A stretch of 64,000 nt of DNA from Pseudopithomyces maydicus. Its lineage: Eukaryota > Ascomycota > Dothideomycetes > Pleosporales > Didymosphaeriaceae. How positions within the stretch are numbered: the first letter of the stretch is position 1; the number at the start of each line of letters is the position of its first letter. Shown here one piece after another: positions 32,622-43,717 of this stretch. Below the pieces are notes generated by a model, which had not been told where the DNA came from, did no database searches, and worked only from the letters and a program-made list of their open reading frames with translations. The translations under genes and the position numbers were made by a program. The DNA is taken from NCBI GenBank assembly GCA_026873275.1, contig JANTUC010000018.1:640001-704000 (forward strand), given 5' to 3'.

Positions 32622-34688
32622 CTAACGCCTCCTTCCCACGCCTCCAGCAGTGCCGCTGCTCTCCTTGTCAGCCAAACTGACAACCTCTCCAATACCCGCA
32701 GCTTCCTGCTCGTCTTCCAGCGCACGAATCTCCTCCCTGCAATCCCACCATTTCTCCTCTGCCCTATCGAACGCCGCCTTCTTGATCTCCTTTGGAGTCT
32801 TAGTCTGACCCGCTGCCCCATAGTTCATCTCATCGAGAATAACATTTTGCCATGCCTCAGACGTACGCTCGTAGAACGCGCGACGAGACTCGAAAGGCCG
32901 CGGGTGCGGCAGCGTATCTGTAAGGGCAGATATTTCCTCTGTAGTGCCGATGTCTTCTTCGGGCGCTTCCTTGGCCGCAGCGATAGGTGAGTCGGTAACA
33001 CTTGTGGGTGCTGTAGAGGCGCCAGCTGACTTGTCCTCGTCATCTTCGTCCTCTTCTTCGTCGGAGTACTCCTCTTCGTCATCCTCAGAGTCGGCCTCGT
33101 CGTCGCTGCCCTGCCAGTCTTCGAGGTCACGTTTGAAAATTTCCACGACACCGTCAAGGTGGTTCAGGTTGAGCGACCATAGCTCATCGAATGTAAATTC
33201 ACGGTCGCCCTTCTCGAATGTGCCGCCGTAGATGTAGAGGGTATCACCATGAACGGTGAGCGCAGCGTTGAACCGTGGGTGGGGGAATTCGTAGAGACGC
33301 GGCTTTTCCGGACGGGTGTCTTCCTCTTCTTCTTGCTCCTTATCTTCCTCTGCTTCATCGTCTGACGTGTTCGTTGCGATACCACCAGCCCTCATTTCCA
33401 GAGCTTTTAGATTCGCGAGAAGTTCTTCCTCGTCGGCTCGTGCGCGGTCACGACGACTGACGTTGGCTTGCTGGGTAGCCTTCTTGTTTGCGTTTGCTTT
33501 GGGACGACGTAGATTGAGAGGCATGTAGCGGTTACGCTCAATATTCCAGACAAAGAGCTGGTTGAAGAATTCCGAATCGATACCTTCTTCACTTTCTTCT
33601 ACATCATGTACACCACCAAACATGATGCCGCGACCCTTGTGCGATGCCATTGTCGCGCCTGCGCGGGGTGGGTTGGGTGGATTAGCAGGACGCTTGCGGC
33701 GTTCCCATGATACTGTTGGAAGTGTAGTCGAAGGTTGATCGGCAGGTGGAGGGATAATGCGGATGAACCACGTGTCTTCGTGAACTTTAGGCTTGAGGAC
33801 CATCCTCTGAGCCCCGCCAGCGACTTGTTGCTTCTTGCCCTTGGTCTGTTGCTGTTGTTTTCCACCGGCCAAAGTTCTCACACGGGAATATCCGCCATAT
33901 AAGACTGCTCCCTGCTCATGGGGGAGTAATGTGAAACTCGAACGCGCATCCGGAACAGCGCGTGCGGACTGCAGCTTTGGCGTGTGCCAGACAAAATTAA
34001 CGCAATCGTATATCCAGATGTCGTTGAGATACTTGGTTGTCGCAGAGGTATCCTGGAAGCCTCCAAATAGGATAATGTACTGTTTGAAACCTACCATGCG
34101 ATGACCACTTCTAGCTGGCGGGCTGGACGCCTTGCCCTTACTCTCGATGCGGGTCCACTCGCGGCTCATAGGATCTAGTTTCCAAAAGTCGTTGTAATGG
34201 TAGAATGTTCCTTGCTTGGGGGAGCTGAACTCGCCACCGAACAAGTAGATTTCCTTTGTGTTTGCCGCTCTGCACCACGCGTGTCCAGAGCGTGGCAGGG
34301 GTGAGTTTGGCGAAGTAACTTTGTTCCAGATATCTTTCTTGGTGTTGTATACAAACAGATCATTGTAAAAGTTGACCGTAGCACCGTTGAAGTACTCGCC
34401 ACCGTACAGGAAAAGCTCGTTGTCATTTGCAGGATTTCCAATTATCGTACTGGAGGTCCTCGCCTTGGGTGGTTCGCATGGCTCCTCGGTGATGGCATGA
34501 TACTGCTCCTGCTCTTTCGCGTACTGCGCAAGGACTTCATCAAGATCCACGGACTCGGCGTCAGAGTCTACGTCCTTGTTCTTCGTGGCTTGCTTCTTTT
34601 CCTTCTTGCCTGCCTTCTTCTCCTGCTTCGCGGCCTTTGCAGCCTTGGCAGCTTTTTTATCACCTGATTTCTTCTTGTCTTTGGCCAT
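32622..34688 (-). CDS. Kelch-repeat protein, KEL3/KLHDC4-like
   Basis: Single exon, 688 aa, ending 128 bp from the convergent helicase gene. N-terminus is strongly basic and Lys/Ala-rich (MAKDKKKSGDKKAAKAAKAAK). At least five Kelch blades follow: NDLFVYNTKKDIWNKV, IYLFGGEFSS with NDFWKLDPMSREWTRI, HRMVGFKQYIILFGGFQ with NDIWIYDCVNFVWH, GAVLYGGYSRV, and GIMFGGVHDV with LFVWNIERNRYMPL; a last blade is near TLYIYGGTFEKG. Between blades is an acidic linker (DDEAEEDKEQEEEEDTRPE), and after them another (DDEADSEDDEEEYSDEEEDE). The C-terminal part after ESRRAFYERTSEAWQ matches the KEL3 branch. Kelch propellers bind proteins; a nuclear or translational role is inferred at best. Confidence 0.88.
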   Translation of the reverse strand: MAKDKKKSGDKKAAKAAKAAKQEKKAGKKEKKQATKNKDVDSDAESVDLDEVLAQYAKEQEQYHAITEEPCEPPKARTSSTIIGNPANDNELFLYGGEYFNGATVNFYNDLFVYNTKKDIWNKVTSPNSPLPRSGHAWCRAANTKEIYLFGGEFSSPKQGTFYHYNDFWKLDPMSREWTRIESKGKASSPPARSGHRMVGFKQYIILFGGFQDTSATTKYLNDIWIYDCVNFVWHTPKLQSARAVPDARSSFTLLPHEQGAVLYGGYSRVRTLAGGKQQQQTKGKKQQVAGGAQRMVLKPKVHEDTWFIRIIPPPADQPSTTLPTVSWERRKRPANPPNPPRAGATMASHKGRGIMFGGVHDVEESEEGIDSEFFNQLFVWNIERNRYMPLNLRRPKANANKKATQQANVSRRDRARADEEELLANLKALEMRAGGIATNTSDDEAEEDKEQEEEEDTRPEKPRLYEFPHPRFNAALTVHGDTLYIYGGTFEKGDREFTFDELWSLNLNHLDGVVEIFKRDLEDWQGSDDEADSEDDEEEYSDEEEDEDDEDKSAGASTAPTSVTDSPIAAAKEAPEEDIGTTEEISALTDTLPHPRPFESRRAFYERTSEAWQNVILDEMNYGAAGQTKTPKEIKKAAFDRAEEKWWDCREEIRALEDEQEAAGIGEVVSLADKESSGTAGGVGRRR

Positions 34689-35223
34689 GATGTAGTTTGA
34701 AGAAAAAATACCAGGAATTTGCTAGTTGAGCACACGATAAATAGCAGGTGGGTTTGCTCCGTCTAGCTACTACCTGCAGAAATGAAATTTCTGACCGTGG
34801 TATAGGGTTTAACCAAAACCTTGTTGATGTCAGAGGAAGGCACTGAGCCTTTCCATATATGCTGCGGTCAAATGCAGCGTAGGACTGTTGAGCAAGCCGA
34901 GTTGGTGGCGACGGCACACGCGTAATGGTTCGGGTAGAGTATTTTTGTGCAATTCATGCCGCGTGCAGGGTACCCCGCAAAGCGTTTCGGAGCGGTGCTT
35001 TTTGCTGGCTGGTGATAGGGAGCGCGCTCAGGTTTAGCGTTCGTTGAGGACAACACATCTCATGCACGATCCTTCGATCTGCAACAGCGCTGATACTGTT
35101 CATCGTATAACCAGAAACCCGAGTAAACTGCATCAACTCAATATACAGTACAGGTTGAGTCTGGTGTAGAAATTTAGGCGTCCTGAATTTTGTTCCACTA
35201 CCAACATCGAACCCCAAGGCAAC
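34689..35223. other. Divergent promoter between Kelch and aminopeptidase genes
   Basis: Two start codons face away from each other here. No other feature is recognised. Confidence 0.5.
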
Positions 35224-36869
35224 ATGATACAAGCTGCCAAGATCCTCGCCCAGCGCAGCCACCTAGTGCCTGGTAAGGATGCCTCAACAAGCAAAGTCAT
35301 GCCGGAGAGTGTCTACACCATGTAGAACTAGTCCCCTGAAAACATGAAAATCGAAGCTCAAAAGGTCCATCACTAAACTCGGCAGGCAAGCTCAGAATCA
35401 CTGAGCACTTTTTCGAAGTCCCTCGAGACTACGCCAATCCTGCCTCAGGCACCATCCAGGTCTTCGCCCGTTCCGCTCGGAAACTCACCAAACCAGCCGA
35501 TTACTCGCCATCTGGAGAGGATCCTTCAAAGACCCAACTTCCATGGCTAGTCTACTTCCAAGGTGGACCCGGTTTCGAATGCGCGTCTCCTCAGAACAGC
35601 GCTTGGTCCGGCTTCCTCCTCGACAAAGGCTACCAGATTCTTTCCTTGGACCAGCGCGGTACTGGTCTCTCGACTGCCATTTCTCAATCCTCGCTCCAGC
35701 TTCGCGGTGACGAAAAGGTGCAGGCAGAGTATATGAAGAGCTTCCGTGCCGACAGCATCGTCAAAGATGCGGAAGCTATCCGCAAGGCGCTCACGGCAGA
35801 CTATCCCGAGGAAAAGAAGAAGTGGAGTATCATCGGGCAGAGTTTTGGTGGATTCTGCTGCACGACGTATCTGAGCTTTTACCCTGAGGGTCTCAAGGAA
35901 GCTTTCTTGTTTGGAGGACTGCCGCCATTGAGAGATGGACCGGACGAGGTGTATGAGAGGTTGTATCCGAAAGTCGCGAAGAGGAATGAGCAGTACTATG
36001 CCAAGTACCCTGAGGATGTGGAAAGAGTACGGAGGATCGTCAAACTTCTGAGCAGGTTTGGAGACGAAACGGTGAGAGTACAGGGTGGAGAGGGTCATTT
36101 GAGCGCAGCTCGTTTCCTGCAGTTGGGTATCAATTTCGGCGCGCACGGTAGGTTTTCTGTGGCAGCAGTGAGCAGACAAAGTTCTGGAATACCCCGGCTC
36201 TTTTAATTCGCATGAGACAGTGAAGGAGTGCTGGCTGCCGAATTTTGCACGACACAAAATCTGAAAAGAAGACTCGCTAATCAAATCATAGGAGGTTTCG
36301 ACCGCGTTCATGAACAGGTCCTCCGCGCTGACAACGATCTGACCCTTTTCGGGCACCTCACACCGCCTACCGTGCTCCAAATCGAGCGCTCTCAACATTG
36401 GGACACTAACGTAATCTATGCCCTGCTTCACGAAGCCTGCTACGGCCAAGGACCTCCCACCGACTGGTCCGCACAGCGCCTTCTCTCTTCGCATCCTGCT
36501 TTCCACCTCGAGGATACCATCAACGATAGCTCCAAGCCAATCTACTTCACCGGAGAGATGATATACCCCTTCATGTTTGACACGTATCCTGAGCTCAAAA
36601 AACTGAAGACGGTGGGCGAGATGCTTGCGAAAGAAAAGTGGAATAAGCTGTACGATGTCGAGCAGCTGAAAAAGAACGAGGTGCCGGTGTATGCCGCGAG
36701 TTATCTTGACGATATGTATGTAGACTTTGATTTGAGCATGGAGACGGCAAGGACGATCAAAGGATGCAAGACGTACACGACGAACGCCATGTACCACAAT
36801 GCGGTCTCGGCAAAGGCGGATGAGGTGCTGAAGGCAGTCTTCGAACTGAGGGATGATGTGATAGACTAG
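35224..36869 (+). CDS. Prolyl aminopeptidase-like alpha/beta hydrolase (peptidase S33)
   Basis: Exons 35224-35272, 35386-36147 and 36292-36869, 462 aa. Introns 35273-35385 (GTAAGG, CACTAAAC, GGCAG) and 36148-36291 (GTAGGT, CGCTAATC, CATAG). Family marks: LVYFQGGPGFE (oxyanion loop), SLDQRGTGLS, and nucleophile elbow GQSFGG with S169. Then QHWDTNVIYALLHEACYGQG and IYFTGEMIYPFMFD in the cap/lid. The C-terminal part holds VYAASYLDDMYVD and CKTYTTNAMYHNAV, where the acid (D) and catalytic His are expected. It removes N-terminal proline from peptides, probably in the cytosol because no signal peptide is seen. The gene is convergent with the FAD monooxygenase. Confidence 0.9.
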
Positions 36870-37073
36870 AAATTTCGGAGCCAACGTATAATGCAAGAAT
36901 GGTGACGGTAGTTAAAGTTGAAAAGAAAACCCCTTCCTATTCTTGTTCTGCGTCCGTTATTTTGTATGTGCATTGTGGCAATACAATTCTTCTTGTCATT
37001 GAGATGTATCAAGATCTCGAAAAGTTTGAACCGGACTACATGCATATGCATACGTATTCCGAAAAAACTACGT

Positions 37074-38455
37074 CTAAGCGCTGTAAAAGATTTGCCTGGC
37101 TCGTTCCACTTCGGCATCCAGGTCGTAGTCCCAAATCCACCTTTGCCTTTGCGTCTGATTCTTCTCAATTTTTTCCAAATCGTCGCCCTCTAGCTCAAAC
37201 TCATAGAGCATACCAGCCTCTTCGCTCGTCTTGACGATTCTCTGCGTCCGGGGTCTCCGAACCTCGTCAAAAGCTTTGAATGCTTTCACTATATCTTCCT
37301 TCCTTTCTACCTCTTTCAGTAACTCTGACATGAATAACGAGTCTTCCACACAAGCTCCTGCACCGGCACCTTGGTGTGGCGTTGAAGCGTGCGCGGCATC
37401 GCCCAACAAGCACACTCGGCCTTTGTAATATGAGTCGCATGGGGGTGGTAGAAAAGTGCCCATATGTCTGGTTTTTGCATGGCATTGACAATCTTTCGGA
37501 CATCGGGGCCCCAGTCGGCAAAGTCTGCGTTCATCTCCTCTTTCGACGTGTGAATGACCCATTGGTCGTGGTTCCACTCTTTGCAGGAATTGAATGCAAC
37601 GGCTACAGATATCAGTATACATCAGCTGGATGGGTACACGTGACACACCATTCATCGTCTGTCCTCCTTGTATCGGAAAGGTGAGAATATGGCCATGGTA
37701 GCCAAAGAACATGTTACTGTTCTGGGCGACCTCTTCGCCCAGCAACTCGGTCGCATCCTTGCTCGGAATTAAGCCACGATATGCGTACTTTCCCGAGAAT
37801 ACAGCCTTCGCGGCTGGGTGATCCTCACCGAGCAGCCATGCACGCGTCCTGGACTTGATCCCATCGCACCCGATAATGGCGTCGTGCCGTGCCTCGGTCC
37901 CGTCAGTAAAGATACATACGACATCTCCCGATCCATCGTCTACAGTCTTCATATCCACGAGCTTCTTGCCAAATTGGGCGATGCCATCTGGAATGGCTTT
38001 GACGAGCTCATCGAGGAAATGCGCACGGTATACACCACCACTGTCGCGATCGGTGTTGAGCTCAACATCATAGAGGGCGTCGCCAACATTTTTCCCCTGC
38101 TTGACACGGCCGTCGGCGTCGCCTTTTCGAGAATCGCCAACGCGGATAGTGAACCAGCTATTCGATTTACTAGGGCCTTGATTTACGGTTTTACATCTGT
38201 TGAAGGCATCGAGGATGGTAGGGGAGATGCGCTTCATTGCAAGAGCGGCATTGGGTCCGAAGGCGACGCCAGCGCCTATCTCACCGACTGCAGACGGTGA
38301 GAAGTAGTCTGAGGGCAGGACAAGTCAAACATACAGTGCGCGGCGGCTTCATAGATGGTGATGGGGATGTTGTGTTGGTGGAGGGCAATTGCGAGGGTGA
38401 GGCCAGATATGCCTCCGCCAACGATGGCGACATTGAAGGGCTTGGGGGGCGTCAT
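37074..38455 (-). CDS. FAD-dependent salicylate hydroxylase-like monooxygenase with a frameshift
   Basis: Exons 38455-38335, 38287-37649 and 37602-37074; about 429 aa if the break is repaired. N-terminus holds the FAD GxGxxG motif (VAIVGGGISGLTLAIAL), then EIGAGVAFGPNAALAMKRI. Near the end is the second FAD block GRVCLLGDAAHASTPHQGAG. Between IWALFYHP and CDSYYKGRVCLLGD the frame shifts by one base exactly at a G5 tract (37441-37445; C5 in the gene). One more C would restore continuity. Because all motifs on both sides are intact, I treat this as sequence error or a very recent mutation. The family hydroxylates small aromatics using NAD(P)H. No signal peptide. Confidence 0.82.
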
Positions 38456-39153
38456 ATTAATTTTCTAGGTTAACGACGGCAAAAATGCACGCTGGCAGTT
38501 GTTCTTAAAGTCACTCATGATAACACTGGTGTGTGACCATGGTGGGGAGCTTGCAATTGGCAAAGTAATGACATTCGTCATAATGCAGTGCCGGGTCGTC
38601 CAGGAGCCGCGGCGGGGCACTACCTACCTGGCGCCTGGTTTGGTGCTGAGGTGGGATCGCTACTGAGGTGAGATGCACCAGCAGGCATAGCCATCTACAA
38701 CTAGAAATCTGCATCTTTCTGGGTGCATCATCCGGTCGAGGTACCGAGGAGAGACATCTGCGCAGCCGTGGTGAGACTCGTCGTTCCGAAAGAGCTCGGA
38801 ACCGACGTCACGAGACGAGAGACCGGGCTTTAGCCATTACGCCATTGGCTACATGCAACTGGCGTGGACTGGGACAAGACGCACATATACTGGCTTTTCT
38901 TACTCAGACGTCCTTGTCAACTGTTGTCTTCTATATTCAGATTCAGAGTCGGATACAGGTAAGTCCCACGCCGTTGCGATCCGACCCTCCTTCGCGCCCG
39001 AGTGCACGGCAGTGAGAGCCGACGCCTCTCGGCTGCATGTGTGGGGGACCTCATCGCACGAGCCTCCCCTCCTTGTAGGAGCAAGGGGTCGACCATGTAG
39101 ACTGAGAATCGTGGCTAATGGATTCGCTAGGTCATATTTAACCATTGTTCCCG
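38456..39153. other. Divergent promoter region
   Basis: Between the minus-strand monooxygenase and the plus-strand pyroglutamyl peptidase. Short ORFs (38668-39015, 38900-39145) overlap on both strands and are not supported. Confidence 0.5.
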
Positions 39154-40142
39154 ATGCCTCGAGCTGCGTCCTCCACCGCGAGGCAGCCGCCTTCCGCGCA
39201 AGGCGAGAAGCCGGTGAACGTTTTGGTCACCGGATTTGGGGTACGAGTTCTGCTTTCTTCGAATTGCCATGCTTCTTCCGACGTCTGCACGTGTGTAATT
39301 TGACTTCTGCCCACCACCATTTGGTGGGCATGGCGCATTGCAAGAATGATCCACAATCAGGCTACATTCGACTTGTAATAAACTAACAACTTCAGCCTTT
39401 TCTGGAGCGTTTCCCCAGGAATTCTAGCTGGGAAATCGCATCCACACTACCAGCCCTCATCCCAGCAACATTCACCCATCCAACCCCAATCCACATCCGC
39501 GTCCACCATAAGCCCGTCCGCGTCGCCTACAACACCGTCGTCAATCTGATACCGCACCTCCTACCTCCAGGAAGCCAAGTGCATCCCGAGCCCGACATAG
39601 TGCTCCACATCGGCCTTGCCGCAGGCCGTACCTTTTTCACCCTTGAACAGGGCTCCCACGCCCGTGGCTACGGCCGAATCCCCGACGTGGACGGTGAAAA
39701 ATTCTCCGACGCAGACGGCGACGCAAAGTTCCCCAACGACATATTCCCGTCCGTCTTGCACACTAGTTTCGACACCGGGGACACCCTCGCCAGGTGGAGG
39801 GAGAACTTGGAGTATTCAAATCGGGATGCCGATCCGGCGGTCGAGGGCGTTCCGGATGTGAGGATCAGCCCGGATGCGGGGAATTTCATGTGTGGTTTTA
39901 TCTACTACAACAGTTTGGCGCATTATTTCCAGCGGAAGGAGGACGAGAGGCCGGTTGCGTTTTTGCACGTTCCTGATTTGAGCGATAGTAAGGAGAAGCT
40001 GGATACTGGGCGGGAGGTGACGGTTGCGCTGATCAAGGCACTTGTGGAGAGCAGAAGACAAGTAGGCGTTGTGGATGGGACTGCAAAGGTGGGGAAGGAG
40101 AATGTGCAAGAACAAGGGGGCATGGATGTGAACTTTGCGTAG
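39154..40142 (+). CDS. Pyroglutamyl-peptidase I-like protein (peptidase C15)
   Basis: Exons 39154-39240 and 39396-40142, 277 aa; the 155-nt intron has donor GTACGA and acceptor TTCAG preceded by AACTAACAAC. Family marks: NVLVTGFGPF at the N-terminus (interrupted by the intron after GFG), IVLHIGLAAGR, DAGNFMCGFIYYNSL with catalytic C195, and VAFLHVP with H220. The catalytic Glu is expected in the block after GLAAGR. The enzyme cleaves N-terminal pyroglutamate from peptides in the cytosol. The C-terminal extension (GKENVQEQGGMDVNFA) is Gln-rich. Part of this 3' end is copied about 660 bp downstream. Confidence 0.88.
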
Positions 40143-40746
40143 ATGCTGATTCGTGAATGGTGTGGTGGTATGACGGTCCGTTTGCAAACTCTTGTCGAGT
40201 ACAATTTGTATATATCTGGTTGATGTACACAGGTAGATACGTGCTACCGTAAATCTAGTGGTTTACAAGAGTATATCCAAAACCTTATTTGGTTATCACA
40301 TAGCATTGTTCAGTAAGATGGAAGTGTTGATTGGGAACGTCTTGTGGATGTCTCTGTAGTATGTATCTCTGGATCCTTATTGTCAGAACGGAGTACCGAA
40401 GAGTACTAGGACGTGACAATTCAAAAACAAAGGGGTACCGAGTCTGCCATGATATATTCTGTCGGCGTGGTTGACCTCACTGGATCGTATTGACTACAAT
40501 CCTCCTACACGAAGCAGACCTTGAATAGAGAAAAATAATCTTGGAATTAATATGATAGCTGGCCAGATCAACGCATAATAATCAACAGCGTTCGTTCCGT
40601 AAAAGGATGAGAGCACAGATGCTTTCCAAGTTGACATCTGAACAAGGTGTGTCAGTCATGGCGGAGTTAAGCTTCCCCCTCCCCCCAACATCCACAAAAC
40701 AGCAAAAAAGATGATTCCCGAGAACTGTTCAATGAACAGACGAATT

Positions 40747-40777
40747 TTGATGAGAGTGGGACTGAATTGATGTTAAG
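40747..40777 (-). other. tRNA-Leu 3'-end relic with internal deletion
   Basis: Starting at 40748, TGATGAGAGTGGGACT is identical to the 3' acceptor/T-arm end of the tRNA-Leu gene at 46157. It is followed by TGATGTTAAG, which matches that gene's anticodon intron; the roughly 26 nt between are missing. Confidence 0.55.
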
Positions 40778-40814
40778 TGGGCATGGATGTGAACTTTGCG
40801 TAGGTGCTGTTCGT
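40778..40814 (+). repeat. Copy of the pyroglutamyl-peptidase 3' end
   Basis: A 25-nt stretch through the stop codon is identical to 40118-40142, and the next about 11 nt match with one substitution and one indel. It abuts the tRNA-Leu relic. Confidence 0.7.
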
Positions 40815-41851
40815 AGCTCCTTCCATTTGACCAACAGTAGGTGCGCCCACCCGGGTGGTAGGTGCCCACCACCGAGCCGGAAGGTGCCCTTCAACCGAAA
40901 GAACAATCAATCCTTTTAGTTAGTCTCGAACGCGTGCAAAGGATGCTGGGTTCACCCGGTGTGGTTCCGAGTTTGAATTTGGAATAGGAAAGATGGCTCA
41001 TACAGGTAGCATCATGAGTCTTTCCTAGACGGTGTACACAAAAAGGCTAAGCTTAGAGTAGGAGAATCTTCTCATCACCTGTGGGAAATAACAGATATGG
41101 ATGGAGTCGTTTCGTTTCTGATAAGGCTTCCAAATGCACAGCGGAATGATTCATCCATGTGTGTCAAGAACTACTTTGGTGATGCCTACTCCCAGGGCTG
41201 TGACCACCTACAAGCCCGCCTTTCTAGATAGCAGCTGAGTCAGACAGCCCAGTTGGTTATAACGCACACGGTACCAGATCGAGTCACATTCTTCACTACC
41301 TGCCCAGGTGCCCGGGAAGAACTTTGGGAAGGAGCCGTTGACCCGTGGATAGCAACCCAGCCCACACTTTTTGTGTTGAAATCACAAAGACTCACGCGTC
41401 ACATCTCATACCTCACATGGACGCTGTCCTGTGGTCTACACTATATTCACTATTCGAAGATCCAAAAATTCAACACCAGCCGTCGAGCGCTCGATCACCT
41501 GGAATTCAGTGTACCTAATACACGTTCCCATCATTACTCTTACCGCAGCGACTGTTGTCGGTGCACTGGCTACTTTGCACCTTCTTTCCGTCTGTGCTCG
41601 GGTAACACTGACCCTGGGTACCTCCGGAACAGCATCAGATGCGCCTTCCCCATTCTTGCTTTCGCTCGGCTCTCTCACATCATGGTAATAGGAAGGGTCC
41701 ACCTTCTGCCCACTGGCAAATTATTTGCCACCTGTCTACCACACCACCACACCACCACACCACAATTCTATCGTCTCGCTGCGAATTTTCTGTGGCTGTA
41801 TCCCGGTGTCAACTCTGAACACTGCTCCTTCGTTCCGCATTGTATCCAATT

Positions 41852-43670
41852 ATGTCAGACTATGATTCCGACACCATTGTCTTCGGGCCTGAAGTGCCCT
41901 CCAAGAAAGACCGCTATGCAACGGCAGGAGCTGCGAGCATGCTTGTGATGCTGGAGAATGCCATGGAGGACCGCCTCGCTACCAAAAAGAGAAGCAGGTT
42001 GCTAGAGCTATCGAAGAAGAGTACGAAGACGGAAGACATGTACTACCTTTGGTGGGCCCGTTTCAGCCATTTCCGTGAACATACCCTGAAACGGTATGTC
42101 TACCTAACGAGTCATTTGATTGCTATGTTATACATAGAGTTTGCAACTGACACACGATTCTTAGAGTCGGTGACGCTGTAACAACCGGTCAGGATATTGA
42201 GCGCTTCATGCCCTCGATATGCCGGGCTGTGATCCCTCGATTGGTTCAACAAGCTGCCGTACCATCCGCCTTATGGCTCCAACGCGGCATTCAGCGCGTC
42301 ATCGAATGCTGCACATTTTACGAGAAGGACTTTGCATTGACTAAACAAGAGCGCTCGCGGATTTCCACTGTGCTGAACGATCTGCTACGCGAAGGAGCCA
42401 TAACGAACGAGAGGAAGCTGTCCAAGGAGTGGGTCGGCGTGGCTCTAGTGGCACACATGATGGCTGCACTCTTCGAGAATGCAATTCGTGAAGGGACTCT
42501 CAATTGGGACTGCACCATACACCGCGGCTTGTGCATCGTTCTTATGTGTGCACTAGCTTGTCGCAGTGGGGACATCACCAAAGATTACAAGGACACCAAC
42601 ATGTATCCTTGTCTGATCTGGGAAGACATCGAGATGTACTTGCCTGAGGACGGCCACACCATCAACGACCTGGAAGCCATTGTAACGCTTCGGAATGAGA
42701 AGTTCTACAAGTAAGTCATTTGTTCATCTACTTTACTCATTTGTACGAATGTCTTCCTTACACCCTTTCTAGAGATGATGCGCAGAGAAACCGAATGGTT
42801 CGCCTGGTTGCTCTAAAGGAAGCATCGCAGAACATCATGTGTCCTATAAAGTTGCTCATCATCTTGGCATTACGTACCGGGGCGGTACGAGAGCTGGATA
42901 TCGAGTCACTTCTTAAAAACATGGTGGCGCGCCCTAGCCGTCGCGTGGTCTGGAGACACCCCAAACGACCCGTGTTATCGATGTTCGATGTCCGAGGGTC
43001 GTGGCTTATTCTCGATAAAGCAGCCACGACTCACCACATGATCCGTGTCACTCAAACCGTAGCCAAGATGGCTGGTCTTCTCAAATATATTCACCCGCAT
43101 GACTTCCGCCGTGGTGCTGCACGAGATTTATCCAAACTTCCTGCAGGTGTCCTGAGACACGACAACCTTCGTGCGGTAGGACGGGCTTTGGGACACGCTC
43201 TGAATCAACAACAAACCACACGTGACTATGTTGGCGACAATGATGATGATACGTGGACAGCCCGTGTGAACCACCCAGCCAAGAGCACGAGAATGAAGAA
43301 TATTCCACTTGCAGATACGGGATACAAGAGAACCAAAATATCAAAGGATATGTGTATCCAATGGTGCCAGGACCAAGGGCTGCAGCATGAGAACCCGGCA
43401 AATATCCAAAAAGCACGCCGTGAACTGGAACGTCAAAATTGGGAAAAGTGGATGCAATCAGGCCTGGAACTGCGCGATCAGCCTATTATCGAGTCACTCG
43501 ATACATCCCATCCTTCCCGAATGGATGATAGTGCGTGGCGCCCCGACCTACCTGCTGGAGATGACAACGTCGTCGACGACGGTGAACAAGCGAACGAAGC
43601 AGCGTCTACTACCGTGAATACGACCACTCGAGACCATTGTATAACTGTGGCTTATCCGGTTATAACTTGA
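41852..43670 (+). CDS. Tyrosine recombinase of a Crypton/captain-like mobile element
   Basis: Exons 41852-42093, 42165-42710 and 42773-43670, 561 aa; introns GTATGT...CTTAG and GTAAGT...TCTAG. The C-terminal half has the full tyrosine-recombinase signature in order: TGAVREL with R302, HPHDFRRGAARD with H372-x2-R375, LGH with H404, and TTRDYVG with nucleophile Y415. The N-terminal part (EDMYYLWWARFSHFREH) looks like a core-binding helical domain. A basic linker and an acidic tail follow. The enzyme should cut and rejoin DNA through a 3'-phosphotyrosine. Fungal Cryptons and Starship captains both use such enzymes, and I cannot separate them from one sequence. An ORF with zinc fingers follows at once and may be part of the same protein. 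Confidence 0.85.
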
Positions 43671-43717
43671 GGAAGCGTCGATGTATAGTCGTCCCGGATA
43701 GTAAAGACGATGAATCA

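Larger units (their letters stand above)
40143..41851. other. Gene-poor flank of the mobile island with relic sequences
   Basis: No gene is supported. It contains a copy of the preceding gene's 3' end (40778-40814), a fragment matching the tRNA-Leu 3' end (about 40747-40777), a 12-bp palindrome (40847-40858) and a CAC repeat run (about 41741-41763). A 231-aa open frame at 41253-41948 overlaps the recombinase start in another frame and has no signature. Confidence 0.55.

Noticed and set aside
35547..36896. 449-aa minus-strand open frame
   Set aside because: It is antisense to the prolyl aminopeptidase, which has clear catalytic motifs and splice sites.
41253..41948. 231-aa open frame before the recombinase
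   Set aside because: It overlaps the recombinase start in another frame and includes CAC-repeat translation; no domain is visible.
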